Assembly: GCF_050389775.1 (NCBI RefSeq)
Contig: NZ_CP177146.1
Span: 202,390-266,389 of the forward strand
Length of the DNA stretch: 64,000 nucleotides
Reading direction: 5' to 3'
Source of the DNA: Marinibacterium sp050389775
Lineage (GTDB): Bacteria; Pseudomonadota; Alphaproteobacteria; Rhodobacterales; Rhodobacteraceae
The position numbers were made by a program, and so were the translations under genes. The notes beneath the pieces were generated by a model that saw nothing but the letters and a program-made list of their open reading frames with translations, ran no database searches and was not told the origin of the DNA. Each line of letters opens with the position of its first letter. Positions within the stretch are counted from its first letter, which is position 1. Shown here piece by piece: positions 16,440 through 24,111 of this stretch.

Positions 16440-17536
16440 GATCGGGGTCCTTTCGGTCGGTCTGAGATGAGGAGGTGAAGCCGGGACCAGATCGCCCCGG
16501 CAAAGAGATTGACGATGACGGCCCGCACGGCCTGAAAGGCCGCGACGATGGCAACGTCCTGGTGCAGGGCCTTGGCGGTCAGCACCATTTCGGCCATGCC
16601 GCCGATGGAAAAGGCCAGCACCAGGGCCGGCGGATCGAGGGCGGCGAACCGGCTGGCCAGAACGGCCAGCGCGGCCATGACGCCCATGATGACGGCCAGG
16701 ATCGGCACGCCCGCGGCCAGGGCGCGGGGGATGGCGGCCAGCCGGTCGCGTTCGAACCGGGCCCCCAGCGACATGCCCACGACGATCTGGGCCACGGCGA
16801 TCAGCGGCGGGGGCAGGACCTCGTCCGGGGTGACGACCAGGCCCGCGCCGGCCAGCACGCCGACCGACAGCACCGCGCCCAGCAGCCAGGCCGCGGGCAG
16901 CCGCACCCGGTGGCCAATCCAGCCGCCCAGGGTGCCCACGGCCAGGGCCACGGCCAGCGGCCCCGGGGCAATGATCGCGCTGGCGGCCTGGCCCCGGGTG
17001 TCATGGGGATAGAAGGCAAAGAGCACCAGCGGCAGCAGCCCGACCACCATGCCCACGCGGATCGTGTGCAGGGCGGCGATGGTCATGCGGTCGGCCCCGG
17101 CGCGGCCACCGATATTGGCCATCTCGATCACCCCGCCCGGGGTCAGCGAAAAGAAGGCCGTGGCCGGCCCGACCCGGCCCAGCCGTGCCAGCACCGGCGC
17201 AAAGGCCGCCGCCATCAGCAGCCCGGCCAGAGCCGACAGGATCATCAGTGGCAGCCAGCCGACCATGCGCAGCACGACATCCGGGGTGATCGCCAGGCCG
17301 ACGCCCGTGCCGATGGCCACATGGGCCGCGCGGATCAGCAGCCGGGGCAGGACAACGTGATGGGCCAGCATGACCCAGGCCCCGGTGACCAGCGCCGCGC
17401 CCATCAACCAGCCGAGCGGCAAGCCGGTCAGGTTCCACAGCCAGCCGCCGGCCGAGGCCGCTGCGGCAATGGCCGCAAGGCGCAGCGCCGCGGCTCCGGG
17501 CGCGGAAGAGGATGCTAGGCCGGGCCGATCAGCCAT
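16436..17536 (-). CDS. AbrB-family (duplicated) membrane protein
   Basis: This 366-residue integral membrane protein has about ten hydrophobic helices arranged as two repeats, each with the motif 'FSLTPGGVIEMA' (first half) or 'FSIGGMAEMV' (second half). That is typical of the Gram-negative AbrB-duplication family, often labelled 'ammonia monooxygenase' or 'AbrB' by mistake. Many members sit beside carboxylate catabolic genes, so a transport role is likely. The ATG at 17536 was chosen because hydrophobic homology starts soon after; the frame continues upstream without features. It overlaps the MmgE/PrpD gene by 4 bp. A GntR-type operator lies about 150 bp upstream. Confidence 0.8.
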   Translation of the reverse strand: MADRPGLASSSAPGAAALRLAAIAAAASAGGWLWNLTGLPLGWLMGAALVTGAWVMLAHHVVLPRLLIRAAHVAIGTGVGLAITPDVVLRMVGWLPLMILSALAGLLMAAAFAPVLARLGRVGPATAFFSLTPGGVIEMANIGGRAGADRMTIAALHTIRVGMVVGLLPLVLFAFYPHDTRGQAASAIIAPGPLAVALAVGTLGGWIGHRVRLPAAWLLGAVLSVGVLAGAGLVVTPDEVLPPPLIAVAQIVVGMSLGARFERDRLAAIPRALAAGVPILAVIMGVMAALAVLASRFAALDPPALVLAFSIGGMAEMVLTAKALHQDVAIVAAFQAVRAVIVNLFAGAIWSRLHLLISDRPKGPRS

Positions 17537-17681
17537 TGTGCGGCCCCCCTGCCCTGCCTGCCGGTCCCTGTTCCGTTCCCCTGCGCCCCATGTCGTTCCG
17601 TCCTCCTGCGCGGTCATTGCCGGCCAATACCGGCTCGATACCGGCTCGATACCGGCTCCGTGATGCCTGCCCACCCTAAAT

Positions 17682-17703
17682 CTGTCAACTGTTGACAGTT
17701 TGT
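17682..17703. promoter_or_regulatory. Candidate GntR operator, copy 1
   Basis: CTGTCAAC-T-GTTGACAG (17682-17698) is a perfect inverted repeat with 8-base arms. Its right part, ACTGTTGACAGTTTGT, is identical over 16 bases to the site in front of the GntR gene at 21519. It lies between the leftward AbrB/MmgE pair and the rightward DUF1127 gene. Confidence 0.65.
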
Positions 17704-17792
17704 GGGCGCATAGCTGCATTGCAGAAACCACGGTTTTTTGCTGCAGCGCGGCATTCTATGTCTTGGGCAAGCGATCCACACAGGAGACACCG

Positions 17793-17984
17793 ATGAAAAC
17801 CCTCGCCGCCCCCTATGTCATGCCCCACAACCCGGGCTTCCTGCGCAACCTGCTGTCGGCCTTCACCGCCGCGCTGGCCGCCCAGAAGGCCTATGGCGAT
17901 CTGAACCGCCTGAGCGATGCCGAACTGTCCCGCATGGGCATGACCCGCGAAGACATCCCGGCCCGCGTCCAGGACATGCTCTGA
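17793..17984 (+). CDS. DUF1127 small protein
   Basis: This 63-residue protein ends in the DUF1127 pattern 'LNRLSDAELSRMGMTREDIPARV' at about residues 38-60. Such short Arg-rich-tail proteins are common in alphaproteobacteria; some bind RNA or tune phosphate and carbon metabolism. A CAGGAGAC ribosome site lies 6-8 bases before the ATG. It stands alone on the plus strand between leftward genes and has its own promoter region, which contains the GntR-type operator copy 1. Confidence 0.82.
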   Translation: MKTLAAPYVMPHNPGFLRNLLSAFTAALAAQKAYGDLNRLSDAELSRMGMTREDIPARVQDML

Positions 17985-17994
17985 CCGACGCGCC

Positions 17995-19296
17995 TCAGGG
18001 CGCCTCGGCCTCCAGCCGGTCGATCAGCCCGCCGATGTCCAGCAGGTACATCTGGCGCGGCCCTTCATGGACGCTGTCGATGCAGACCGTCCGGTTGTCC
18101 CGGCTCCACCGCGGATGCAGATCGCAGCGGTTGTGCTTGCCCAGGTCCGGCGGCGTGTGGAAACGCCCCAGGTCATAGCGGATGTTCCGCTTCGTATCGT
18201 AGAGGAACAGCGTGCGGATATCGGTCTCGGCATCGGGATAGGTGTCCGACAGCATCCAGCGCGGATTGCGCCCATAGGTCATGTGGCCGTTTTCGGTCAG
18301 CAGACCCGGCCCCACCGGCTGAACCGCCCCGCTGCGGTCGTCATACAGCTGATAGTGGATCTGGCCTCCATGCGGGCCCCAGACGATGACCTCGTCGTCG
18401 GATTTCCACAGCGGATGGCTGATCTGCCATTCCGATTTCTCGTAATCGAACGTGCCATGGGCCGACGGGTCATACCCCGGGTCGAGCATCGGCAGCGGAT
18501 GGTCGGCGTCTTCCAGCAGGCGCAGGTCGCTGCCGTCGCCGTTGATCGTGTAAAGCCGGTGCAGGTAGCAGAATTCGTCGTCGGGCCGTTCCGTCCAGCG
18601 GTGCAGGAACAGGAACCGGCTACCCGAGGGATTGACCTCCATGTGGGTCACCCAGTGAAAGGCCCGGTCCATCGACGGCACGTGCCGGTGATCAAAGAGC
18701 CGCTTGAGCGAACAGATCAGCCGGCTTTCGCCGCTGGCAATGTCCATCCGCCAGATGCCGTCATCCTCGGGCGCCAGGTACAGCGCCGGTTCGGCCGTGG
18801 TGGCCGGGTAGCCGATGGTGCGATGGGTGCGGATGAACCGCGAATAGTTCAGCGTCAGGGCAAAGCGCCCGTCGGGGGCCATGACATAGATCGGCAGGGG
18901 CAGCTCGCGCCGGTCGCCTGAGGTCGTGTCGACCACGGTCGCGCGGAAATCCGGCTGGACATTGGCGGGGCCGGCCGGCCCGGTCGCCCGGCTGTTGAAG
19001 ATCACCTGGTCCGTCAGCCCGACCCATTGCAGCTGGGACCCCATCTGCCAGTTCCAGGCCGTGGTCCGGCCCAGCCCGTGCCAGCGATCGCCGTCGGCCA
19101 GGTCGAAATACCCGACCTCGGCCTCTTCGCGGCCGGTCAGGTCGCCGGTGAACAGCGGCGTGCGCTGGCCCAAGAGCCGGGCATCGCGCGCGTCGAAATT
19201 CGACTTGTTGTAATAGCCGAAGAAGCTGTGCCTTTCCCCGTCGCCCACCCGGCGCACGGGGATTTCGGCGGATACGTCGACGATCTTGCCCGACAT
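17995..19296 (-). CDS. Predicted beta-propeller protein
   Basis: This 433-residue protein has no signal peptide and repeats the TolB/oligogalacturonate-lyase-like blade pattern: 'HRHVPSMDRAFHWVTHMEVNPSGSRFLFLHRW' style segments, 'DLHPRWSRDNRTVCIDS' and 'GPRQMYLLDI'. The C-terminal 'HPRWSxDNrxVxxDS' blade is typical of cytoplasmic six- or seven-bladed propellers of unknown function. It is the last gene of an operon with an aminotransferase (38 bp upstream) and an SDR, so a role as lyase or isomerase in that pathway is possible. I do not recognise a specific enzyme. Confidence 0.6.
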   Translation of the reverse strand: MSGKIVDVSAEIPVRRVGDGERHSFFGYYNKSNFDARDARLLGQRTPLFTGDLTGREEAEVGYFDLADGDRWHGLGRTTAWNWQMGSQLQWVGLTDQVIFNSRATGPAGPANVQPDFRATVVDTTSGDRRELPLPIYVMAPDGRFALTLNYSRFIRTHRTIGYPATTAEPALYLAPEDDGIWRMDIASGESRLICSLKRLFDHRHVPSMDRAFHWVTHMEVNPSGSRFLFLHRWTERPDDEFCYLHRLYTINGDGSDLRLLEDADHPLPMLDPGYDPSAHGTFDYEKSEWQISHPLWKSDDEVIVWGPHGGQIHYQLYDDRSGAVQPVGPGLLTENGHMTYGRNPRWMLSDTYPDAETDIRTLFLYDTKRNIRYDLGRFHTPPDLGKHNRCDLHPRWSRDNRTVCIDSVHEGPRQMYLLDIGGLIDRLEAEAP

Positions 19297-19334
19297 GCCT
19301 GTCTCCTCGTTTCTTGTCTCGTCTGGCGCGCCGG

Positions 19335-20528
19335 TCAGGCCAGCGCGTTGAAAAAGCGGTCCATCCGGTCCATCGCCTCGGCGATCGTGTCGTCGCTGGT
19401 GGCAAAGGACATGCGGAAGAACCCCGGCTGCAGAAAGGCCGACCCGGGGATCGTGGCGATCCCGGCCTTTTCCAGCAGGGCCTCGCAGAAGCCCAGGTCG
19501 TCATGGATGGCCATGCCATCGATCGACAGGCCGAAGGTCGCGCGGATATCGGCAAAGATGTAGAACGCGCCTTCGGGCGGGATGTAGCGGATATAGGGCA
19601 TCGCCCCGAGCCGGCCGGTGATCAGGTCCTTGCGCCGCTGGTAAACACGGGCCATCTCGTCGATCTCGTCCTGCCCGGCGCGCAGCCCGCCAAGTGCCGC
19701 GGCCTGGCTGATCGAGGCCGGCCCAGAGGTATTGTGGCCCTGCAGCATGGTCATCCGCCGGATCAGCGGCGCCGGGCCCAGGGCATAGCCGATCCGCCAG
19801 CCGGTCATCGCCAGGGCCTTGCTGGCCCCGTTGATATGCAGCATGCGATCGCGGGCCTCGGGCACGAATTCCAGCGGGTTGCGATAGCGCCGGCCGTCAA
19901 AGACGATGCGTTCGTAGATCTCGTCGTTGACGATGGTCAGGTCGTGGTCGATGGCCAGCCGGCACAGCCCGGCGACCAGCGCATCGGAATAGATCCGCCC
20001 CGAAGGGTTCGACGGCGCGTTCAGCAGGATCATCCGCGTGCGCGGGGTGATCGCCGCGGCCAGCGCATCAAGCGAGAAATCCAGCGTTTCGGGATCGGTC
20101 TCGACGATCACCGGGGTCGCATCAAAGAACCGCACCTGTTCGACATAGCTGACAAAGGCCGGGGCGATCAGGATCGCCTCGGTGCCCGGATCGAGCAGCG
20201 CGCCGGCGGCCTCGAAGAGCAGCGGCTTGCCCCCGGCCCCGATCATCACCTCGTCGCGGGCATAATCCAGCCCGAAGCGGCTGCGGTAATAGCCGGCCAC
20301 CTCGTCGCGCAGCTCGACCGTGCCGGCGGCGGGGGTGTAGAAGGTCTGGCCCTCGTCCAGCGCCTGCCGCGCGGCCTGCATCACCGACGGCGGCGAGACA
20401 AAATCCGGCTCGCCCGTCGACAGCGACAGCACGTCCCGGCCCGCCCGGCGCATCTCGGCCGCCCGTTCCGACACGACGCGCGTGGCCGCCGGGGCCATCC
20501 GCGTCACCCGTTCCGACAATCTGACCAT
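19335..20528 (-). CDS. Class I/II pyridoxal-phosphate aminotransferase
   Basis: This 397-residue protein is an aspartate-aminotransferase-fold enzyme. It has the GEPDF substrate-binding motif (residues 39-43), NAPSNPSG (170-177), NDEIYE (201-206) and the cofactor lysine K237 in NGASKALAMTGWR, plus the C-terminal Arg in 'FFRMSFA'. It should transfer an amino group between an amino acid and a 2-oxo acid; the substrate is not predictable. It lies 20 bp downstream of the SDR gene and upstream of the beta-propeller gene. The start at 20528 matches the family N-terminus. Confidence 0.88.
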   Translation of the reverse strand: MVRLSERVTRMAPAATRVVSERAAEMRRAGRDVLSLSTGEPDFVSPPSVMQAARQALDEGQTFYTPAAGTVELRDEVAGYYRSRFGLDYARDEVMIGAGGKPLLFEAAGALLDPGTEAILIAPAFVSYVEQVRFFDATPVIVETDPETLDFSLDALAAAITPRTRMILLNAPSNPSGRIYSDALVAGLCRLAIDHDLTIVNDEIYERIVFDGRRYRNPLEFVPEARDRMLHINGASKALAMTGWRIGYALGPAPLIRRMTMLQGHNTSGPASISQAAALGGLRAGQDEIDEMARVYQRRKDLITGRLGAMPYIRYIPPEGAFYIFADIRATFGLSIDGMAIHDDLGFCEALLEKAGIATIPGSAFLQPGFFRMSFATSDDTIAEAMDRMDRFFNALA

Positions 20529-20548
20529 GTGTTCCCTCCTGCCCCGGC

Positions 20549-21319
20549 TCAGGTCGCCTGGCCGCCGTTTGCCCCGACCATCTGGCCGGTGACGAAACGC
20601 GCCTCGGGCGAACACAGGAAGGTCACGACGGATGCGATGTCATCGCAGGCGCCCATGAAACCCACCGGGATCTGGCGGGCGATGTCGGGCCCGCTGCCGT
20701 CGCGGCCTTCGGTCAGGGTCTGGCCCGGCGAGACGGCGTTGACCGTCACGCCGTGGGGGCCGAATTCGGTGGCCAGCGACCGGGTCAGCCCGACGATGCC
20801 ATGCTTGGACGCCGAGATCGGCGCACCTTCGAAATAGCCCTTGATGGCCTTCATGCCGGTCATCGACACGATGCGCCCGAACCCGGCCTCGACCATGCCC
20901 GGCAAAAAGGCCCGGGCGGTGCGGTAGGCGGCCGTCAGGCCGGTGTTCACCACGGCGTGCCAATCCTCTTCGCTGGTGTCCAGGAAGGGCTTGTGCGGGC
21001 GGATGGCGGCATTGTTCACCACGATCTCGATCCGGCCAAAGGCGCCCAGGGCAGTGTCGCGGATCGCCGCGATGTCCTCGGCCCGGCTCATGTCACCCAT
21101 GGCGATCACCGCGCGCACGCCGCAGGCCTCGACCTGGCGAGCGGTTTCCTCGCAGGCCGCCCGGTCGCGGGCACCGTTGATCACCAGGTTGCAGCCCTGC
21201 CGGGCCAGCTGGACGGCAACGGCCCGGCCGATGTTGCGCCCCGAGCCCGAGACAAAAGCCGCCCGCCCCGCGTGGGACGCGCCGATAAGAGCCGATTCGG
21301 CATTGGTTTGCGTGGTCAA
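20549..21319 (-). CDS. SDR-family oxidoreductase with substituted active-site Tyr
   Basis: This 256-residue protein is a FabG-like short-chain dehydrogenase: SGSGRNIG nucleotide loop near residues 24-31, NNAAIRP and 'SPGQTLTEG'. The usual catalytic Y-x-x-x-K reads I-S-A-S-K (codon ATC where TAC/TAT is expected), so the general acid Tyr is missing. A Tyr occurs seven residues earlier (KGYFEG). Catalysis may be altered or lost. I chose a TTG start at 21319 because a strong GGAGGAGGA ribosome site sits at 21324-21332, 5 bases away; no ATG fits. First gene of a three-gene leftward operon divergent from the GntR gene. Confidence 0.8.
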   Translation of the reverse strand: MTTQTNAESALIGASHAGRAAFVSGSGRNIGRAVAVQLARQGCNLVINGARDRAACEETARQVEACGVRAVIAMGDMSRAEDIAAIRDTALGAFGRIEIVVNNAAIRPHKPFLDTSEEDWHAVVNTGLTAAYRTARAFLPGMVEAGFGRIVSMTGMKAIKGYFEGAPISASKHGIVGLTRSLATEFGPHGVTVNAVSPGQTLTEGRDGSGPDIARQIPVGFMGACDDIASVVTFLCSPEARFVTGQMVGANGGQAT

Positions 21320-21476
21320 GTTGTCCTCCTCCGAAGCGGCCGGCGCGTGGTTGCGCCCTGCCCTGCCGGGCCGGAAGCGCCCCGGCGGGGGCATCAGGCA
21401 CACCCGGACCGGAGCCGCGATCACGGCCGTATCGACCCCATGCATGTCGCGTTGCCATCGGCTTGTCAACGGAATG

Positions 21477-21494
21477 CAAACTGTTGACAGTTTG
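21477..21494. promoter_or_regulatory. Candidate GntR operator, copy 2
   Basis: CAAACTGT-TG-ACAGTTTG is a perfect inverted repeat with 8-base arms, 25 bp before the GntR start at 21519 and in the divergent region of the SDR operon. A further half-site, TGTCAAC, lies at 21464-21470. The site shares 16 identical bases with copy 1 at 17688-17703. Confidence 0.7.
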
Positions 21495-21518
21495 TTTTTT
21501 GCGAGTATCACTGGCCCC

Positions 21519-22199
21519 ATGACAGACGCATCCCTGCCTCGAATCGAACCTGCCCGGCGCCGCAACGGCTCGGTCACGGCCACCGTGCGCGAACAGCTCG
21601 AAGACATGATCTTTCGCGGCGACCTTTCGGCCGGCGTGCGGCTGAACGAAAGCCAGCTGTCGGAAATCCTGGGCGTCAGCCGCGGGCCGATCCGCGAGGC
21701 CCTGCGCCTGCTGGCCCAGGACGGGCTGGTGGCGATCAGCTCGAACCAGGGGGCCTTTGTCCGCCAGCACACGATCGAGGACGCGCTGGAAATCTACGAC
21801 CTGCGGGCGGCCATCGCCGGCTATGCCTGCGCCTGCCTGACCCGCCGCGCCACCCAGGCGATGAAACGCGAGCTGCGCGGCATCGTCGAGCGCATGGCCG
21901 ACGCCATCGAACAGGGCGACGCACCGACCTATTTCGCCCTGAACCTGACCTTTCACGACCGCATTGCCGAATTGTCCGGCGCGACCCGGTCCAGCGAACT
22001 TTACGCCTCGCTGGGCAAGGAGGTGCGGGTGCTGCGCCAGCGCGTGCTGAAGGGCAGCTCGTCGATGCAGAAATCGCACGAGGAACACGTGCGCATCCTG
22101 GAAGCCGTCGAATCCGGCGACCCGGAGGCCGCCCGGCGCGCGGCCGAAGACCACCACATGAGCGGCAAGCAGCGCTGGCTGGACACGCTCAAGAGATGA
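21519..22199 (+). CDS. GntR-family regulator (FadR subfamily)
   Basis: This 226-residue protein has an N-terminal winged helix (LNESQLSEILGVSRGPIREALRLLAQDGLV, residues about 43-72) and a C-terminal FCD ligand domain with the metal-type His/Asp pattern (NLTFHDRIAELSG; KSHEEHVRILEAV). FadR-type regulators usually sense carboxylic acids and repress nearby catabolic genes. Palindromic operator copies in its own promoter and in front of the AbrB/MmgE operon suggest autoregulation and control of both arms. It precedes the TTT transporter genes by 71 bp and may form one transcript with them. Confidence 0.9.
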   Translation: MTDASLPRIEPARRRNGSVTATVREQLEDMIFRGDLSAGVRLNESQLSEILGVSRGPIREALRLLAQDGLVAISSNQGAFVRQHTIEDALEIYDLRAAIAGYACACLTRRATQAMKRELRGIVERMADAIEQGDAPTYFALNLTFHDRIAELSGATRSSELYASLGKEVRVLRQRVLKGSSSMQKSHEEHVRILEAVESGDPEAARRAAEDHHMSGKQRWLDTLKR

Positions 22200-22270
22200 C
22201 ATGCGCGCGCCGGCGGAACCGGGCGCGCAGCAAGGGGGCCGGAACAGCCGGCCGAACATGGGAGGACGAC

Positions 22271-23260
22271 ATGACCACACCTTTTGAAACCCTCGGGCGG
22301 GGGCTGCGCATCGCGGCCGTCGCGGCGGCGGGGCTCGGCGCAATGACCGGCGCGGCCCTGGCCCAGGACTATCCCGATGCCGGCGAAACGCTGGACTGGA
22401 CCATTGCCTTCGGCCCCGGCGGGGGCAACGACATCATGGCCCGCACGATGGTCGACATCATCACCAAGTACGACCTCTACCCGGGCAACATCCGGCTGGA
22501 AAACCGGGCCGGCGGCTCGGGCGCCGTGGGCTGGGGATACCTGGCCGCGCAGAAGGGCAACGGCTATGCCATCTCGACGACCTCGGGCAGCCTGATCACC
22601 ACGCCGCTGCAGGCCGACACCGGGTGGAAACCTTCGGATTTCACGCCCATCGCCCTGATGGCCACCGATGACCTGGCGATCATGGTGCGCGGCGACAGCG
22701 AATGGAAGACGATCGAGGATTACATCGAGGCGGCCAAGACCACGCCACCGACCATTGCCGGGACGGGCACGGTCAACGTCGATTTCATCGTGCCCAAGCT
22801 GTTCTCGGAAGCGGCCGGGTTCGACATCGAATACATCTCGTTCAACTCGATGGCCGACATGCAGACGGCCCAGCTGTCGCGGGCTGTCGACAGCCTGGTG
22901 GCCAACCCGGGCGAGGTCGTGGGCCTGGTCGAATCCGGTGACATGCGCGCGCTGGTCTATTCGGGCACCAAGGTGCCGCCCGAACTGGGCGAAGGCGTGC
23001 CGACCATGGCCGAGGTCGGTCATGACATCGGCGTGTCGATGCCCCGCGGCGTGATCCTGGCGCCCGATGCGCCGGAAGCGGCCAAGACCTACTGGATCGA
23101 GACGATGAAGAAGATCGCCGAGACCCCGGAATGGGCCGAGTACATCCAGGGCAACCTGCTCACCCAGAACATCATCTACGGCGACGAATTCGAGGCCTTC
23201 CTGACCAAGACCCAGGCCGGTTTCGAAAAGGTGCTGCGCGAACAGGGCGTCATCAACTGA
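22271..23260 (+). CDS. TTT transporter substrate-binding protein (TctC/Bug family)
   Basis: This 329-residue protein has a Sec signal peptide (hydrophobic residues about 12-31, cleavage after ALA-QD) and the Bug-family pattern 'WTIAFGPGGGNDIMARTMVD', 'LENRAGGSGAVGWGYLA'. It should bind a carboxylate in the periplasm and deliver it to TctA/TctB. The start at 22271 has a GGAGGAC ribosome site 4-10 bases upstream. It opens the transporter set TctC-TctB-TctA that continues to 25632. The ligand is unknown, but the downstream LigJ suggests an aromatic-derived tricarboxylate. Confidence 0.9.
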   Translation: MTTPFETLGRGLRIAAVAAAGLGAMTGAALAQDYPDAGETLDWTIAFGPGGGNDIMARTMVDIITKYDLYPGNIRLENRAGGSGAVGWGYLAAQKGNGYAISTTSGSLITTPLQADTGWKPSDFTPIALMATDDLAIMVRGDSEWKTIEDYIEAAKTTPPTIAGTGTVNVDFIVPKLFSEAAGFDIEYISFNSMADMQTAQLSRAVDSLVANPGEVVGLVESGDMRALVYSGTKVPPELGEGVPTMAEVGHDIGVSMPRGVILAPDAPEAAKTYWIETMKKIAETPEWAEYIQGNLLTQNIIYGDEFEAFLTKTQAGFEKVLREQGVIN

Positions 23261-23328
23261 TGACGCGGCCGCCGCCGGGCAGGATGGACCGGCGGCGGCC
23301 ACGGACCTAGCGGTCAAGGGGAGGCTTC

Positions 23329-23814
23329 ATGCGACTGACATTCCTGCTGGCTTTGTTCGCCGGCGCGTTCTTCTACAGCTGGATCGCCTATTTCGATCTG
23401 CCGTTCCTGACGACGACCGGGCGGCTCGGGCCGGGGTTCTTCCCGCGCATCGTCGGCGCCGGCATGGTCGTCCTGCTGGGCTGGGCCCTGGTCGAAGAGC
23501 TGGCCCGACGGCCGCTGGCCGGCACCGGCACGGCCGGGGGCGAGCCCGACATGGAAACCGATACGGGCATGGGAACGGCACCCGCGGTGGCCACGATGAT
23601 GGCGCTGGGGCTGGGCTTTCTGCTGGCGATCATCGTCCTGGGCGGGGTGCTGGGCAGCGTGCTGTTCCTGCTGGCCACGCTGAACGTCTTCAACCGTGGC
23701 GACCACCTGCGCAACCTCGCCGTGGCCCTGGTGATCCCCGTCCTGATCTACGTCGTCTTTGTCGTGCTGCTGAATGCCGACATGCCCGACGGCCTCGTGC
23801 CGCTGCCGTTCTGA
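23329..23814 (+). CDS. TTT transporter small membrane subunit (TctB)
   Basis: This 161-residue protein has four hydrophobic helices (about residues 3-22, 38-58, 87-110 and 125-150), the size and topology of TctB. The region 'GRLGPGFFPRIVGAG' is a family marker. It partners TctA in the inner membrane; its exact role in transport is unclear. It sits between the binding protein and TctA, but a 297-bp repeat-rich gap separates it from tctA, which is unusual for this normally tight operon. Confidence 0.87.
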   Translation: MRLTFLLALFAGAFFYSWIAYFDLPFLTTTGRLGPGFFPRIVGAGMVVLLGWALVEELARRPLAGTGTAGGEPDMETDTGMGTAPAVATMMALGLGFLLAIIVLGGVLGSVLFLLATLNVFNRGDHLRNLAVALVIPVLIYVVFVVLLNADMPDGLVPLPF

Positions 23815-24111
23815 CCCGCCCCGGGTCCGTCGCCACCGGCCCGGTTCAGGCCCGGCCGGCGGCGCCCGATCCGGGCACGAGTGTCCGCCCCGCACCGGGC
23901 CGGACATGATCGACACGTCCCGGGGCCCGCTGGATCGCCCCGTACCGGGTCGAACCCGATTGTACCGTCCCGGGATCTGATCCGATCGACCCGATACCGG
24001 GGCCGCCTTTGAATGACCCGAACCGGGACCGCCCTTGATCGACCCGTACCGGGACTGCCTTTGATTGACCCGTACCGGGTCGGGCCCCTGCACGCTACCG
24101 GAGCTTGAAAC
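23815..24111. other. Repeat-rich spacer between TctB and TctA genes
   Basis: No gene is apparent in these 297 bp. The stretch is dominated by variants of CCCGTACCGGG, the clearest being the tandem units at 23988-24083. Long frames on the minus strand cross it, but only as antisense shadows. Confidence 0.7.
23988..24083. repeat. Imperfect 26-bp tandem repeat
   Basis: Units start with GACCCGxxACCGGG and end with a CTTTGAT-like tail: 23988-24014 (27 bp), 24015-24040, 24041-24066 and a partial unit from 24067. The cores ACCCGTACCGGGT are near-palindromic. More degenerate copies lie upstream to about 23935. The units diverge by a few bases each. Confidence 0.85.

Noticed and set aside
23988..24083. 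CRISPR array
   Set aside because: Units are directly adjacent with no unique spacers, diverge from each other, and no cas gene is in the window.
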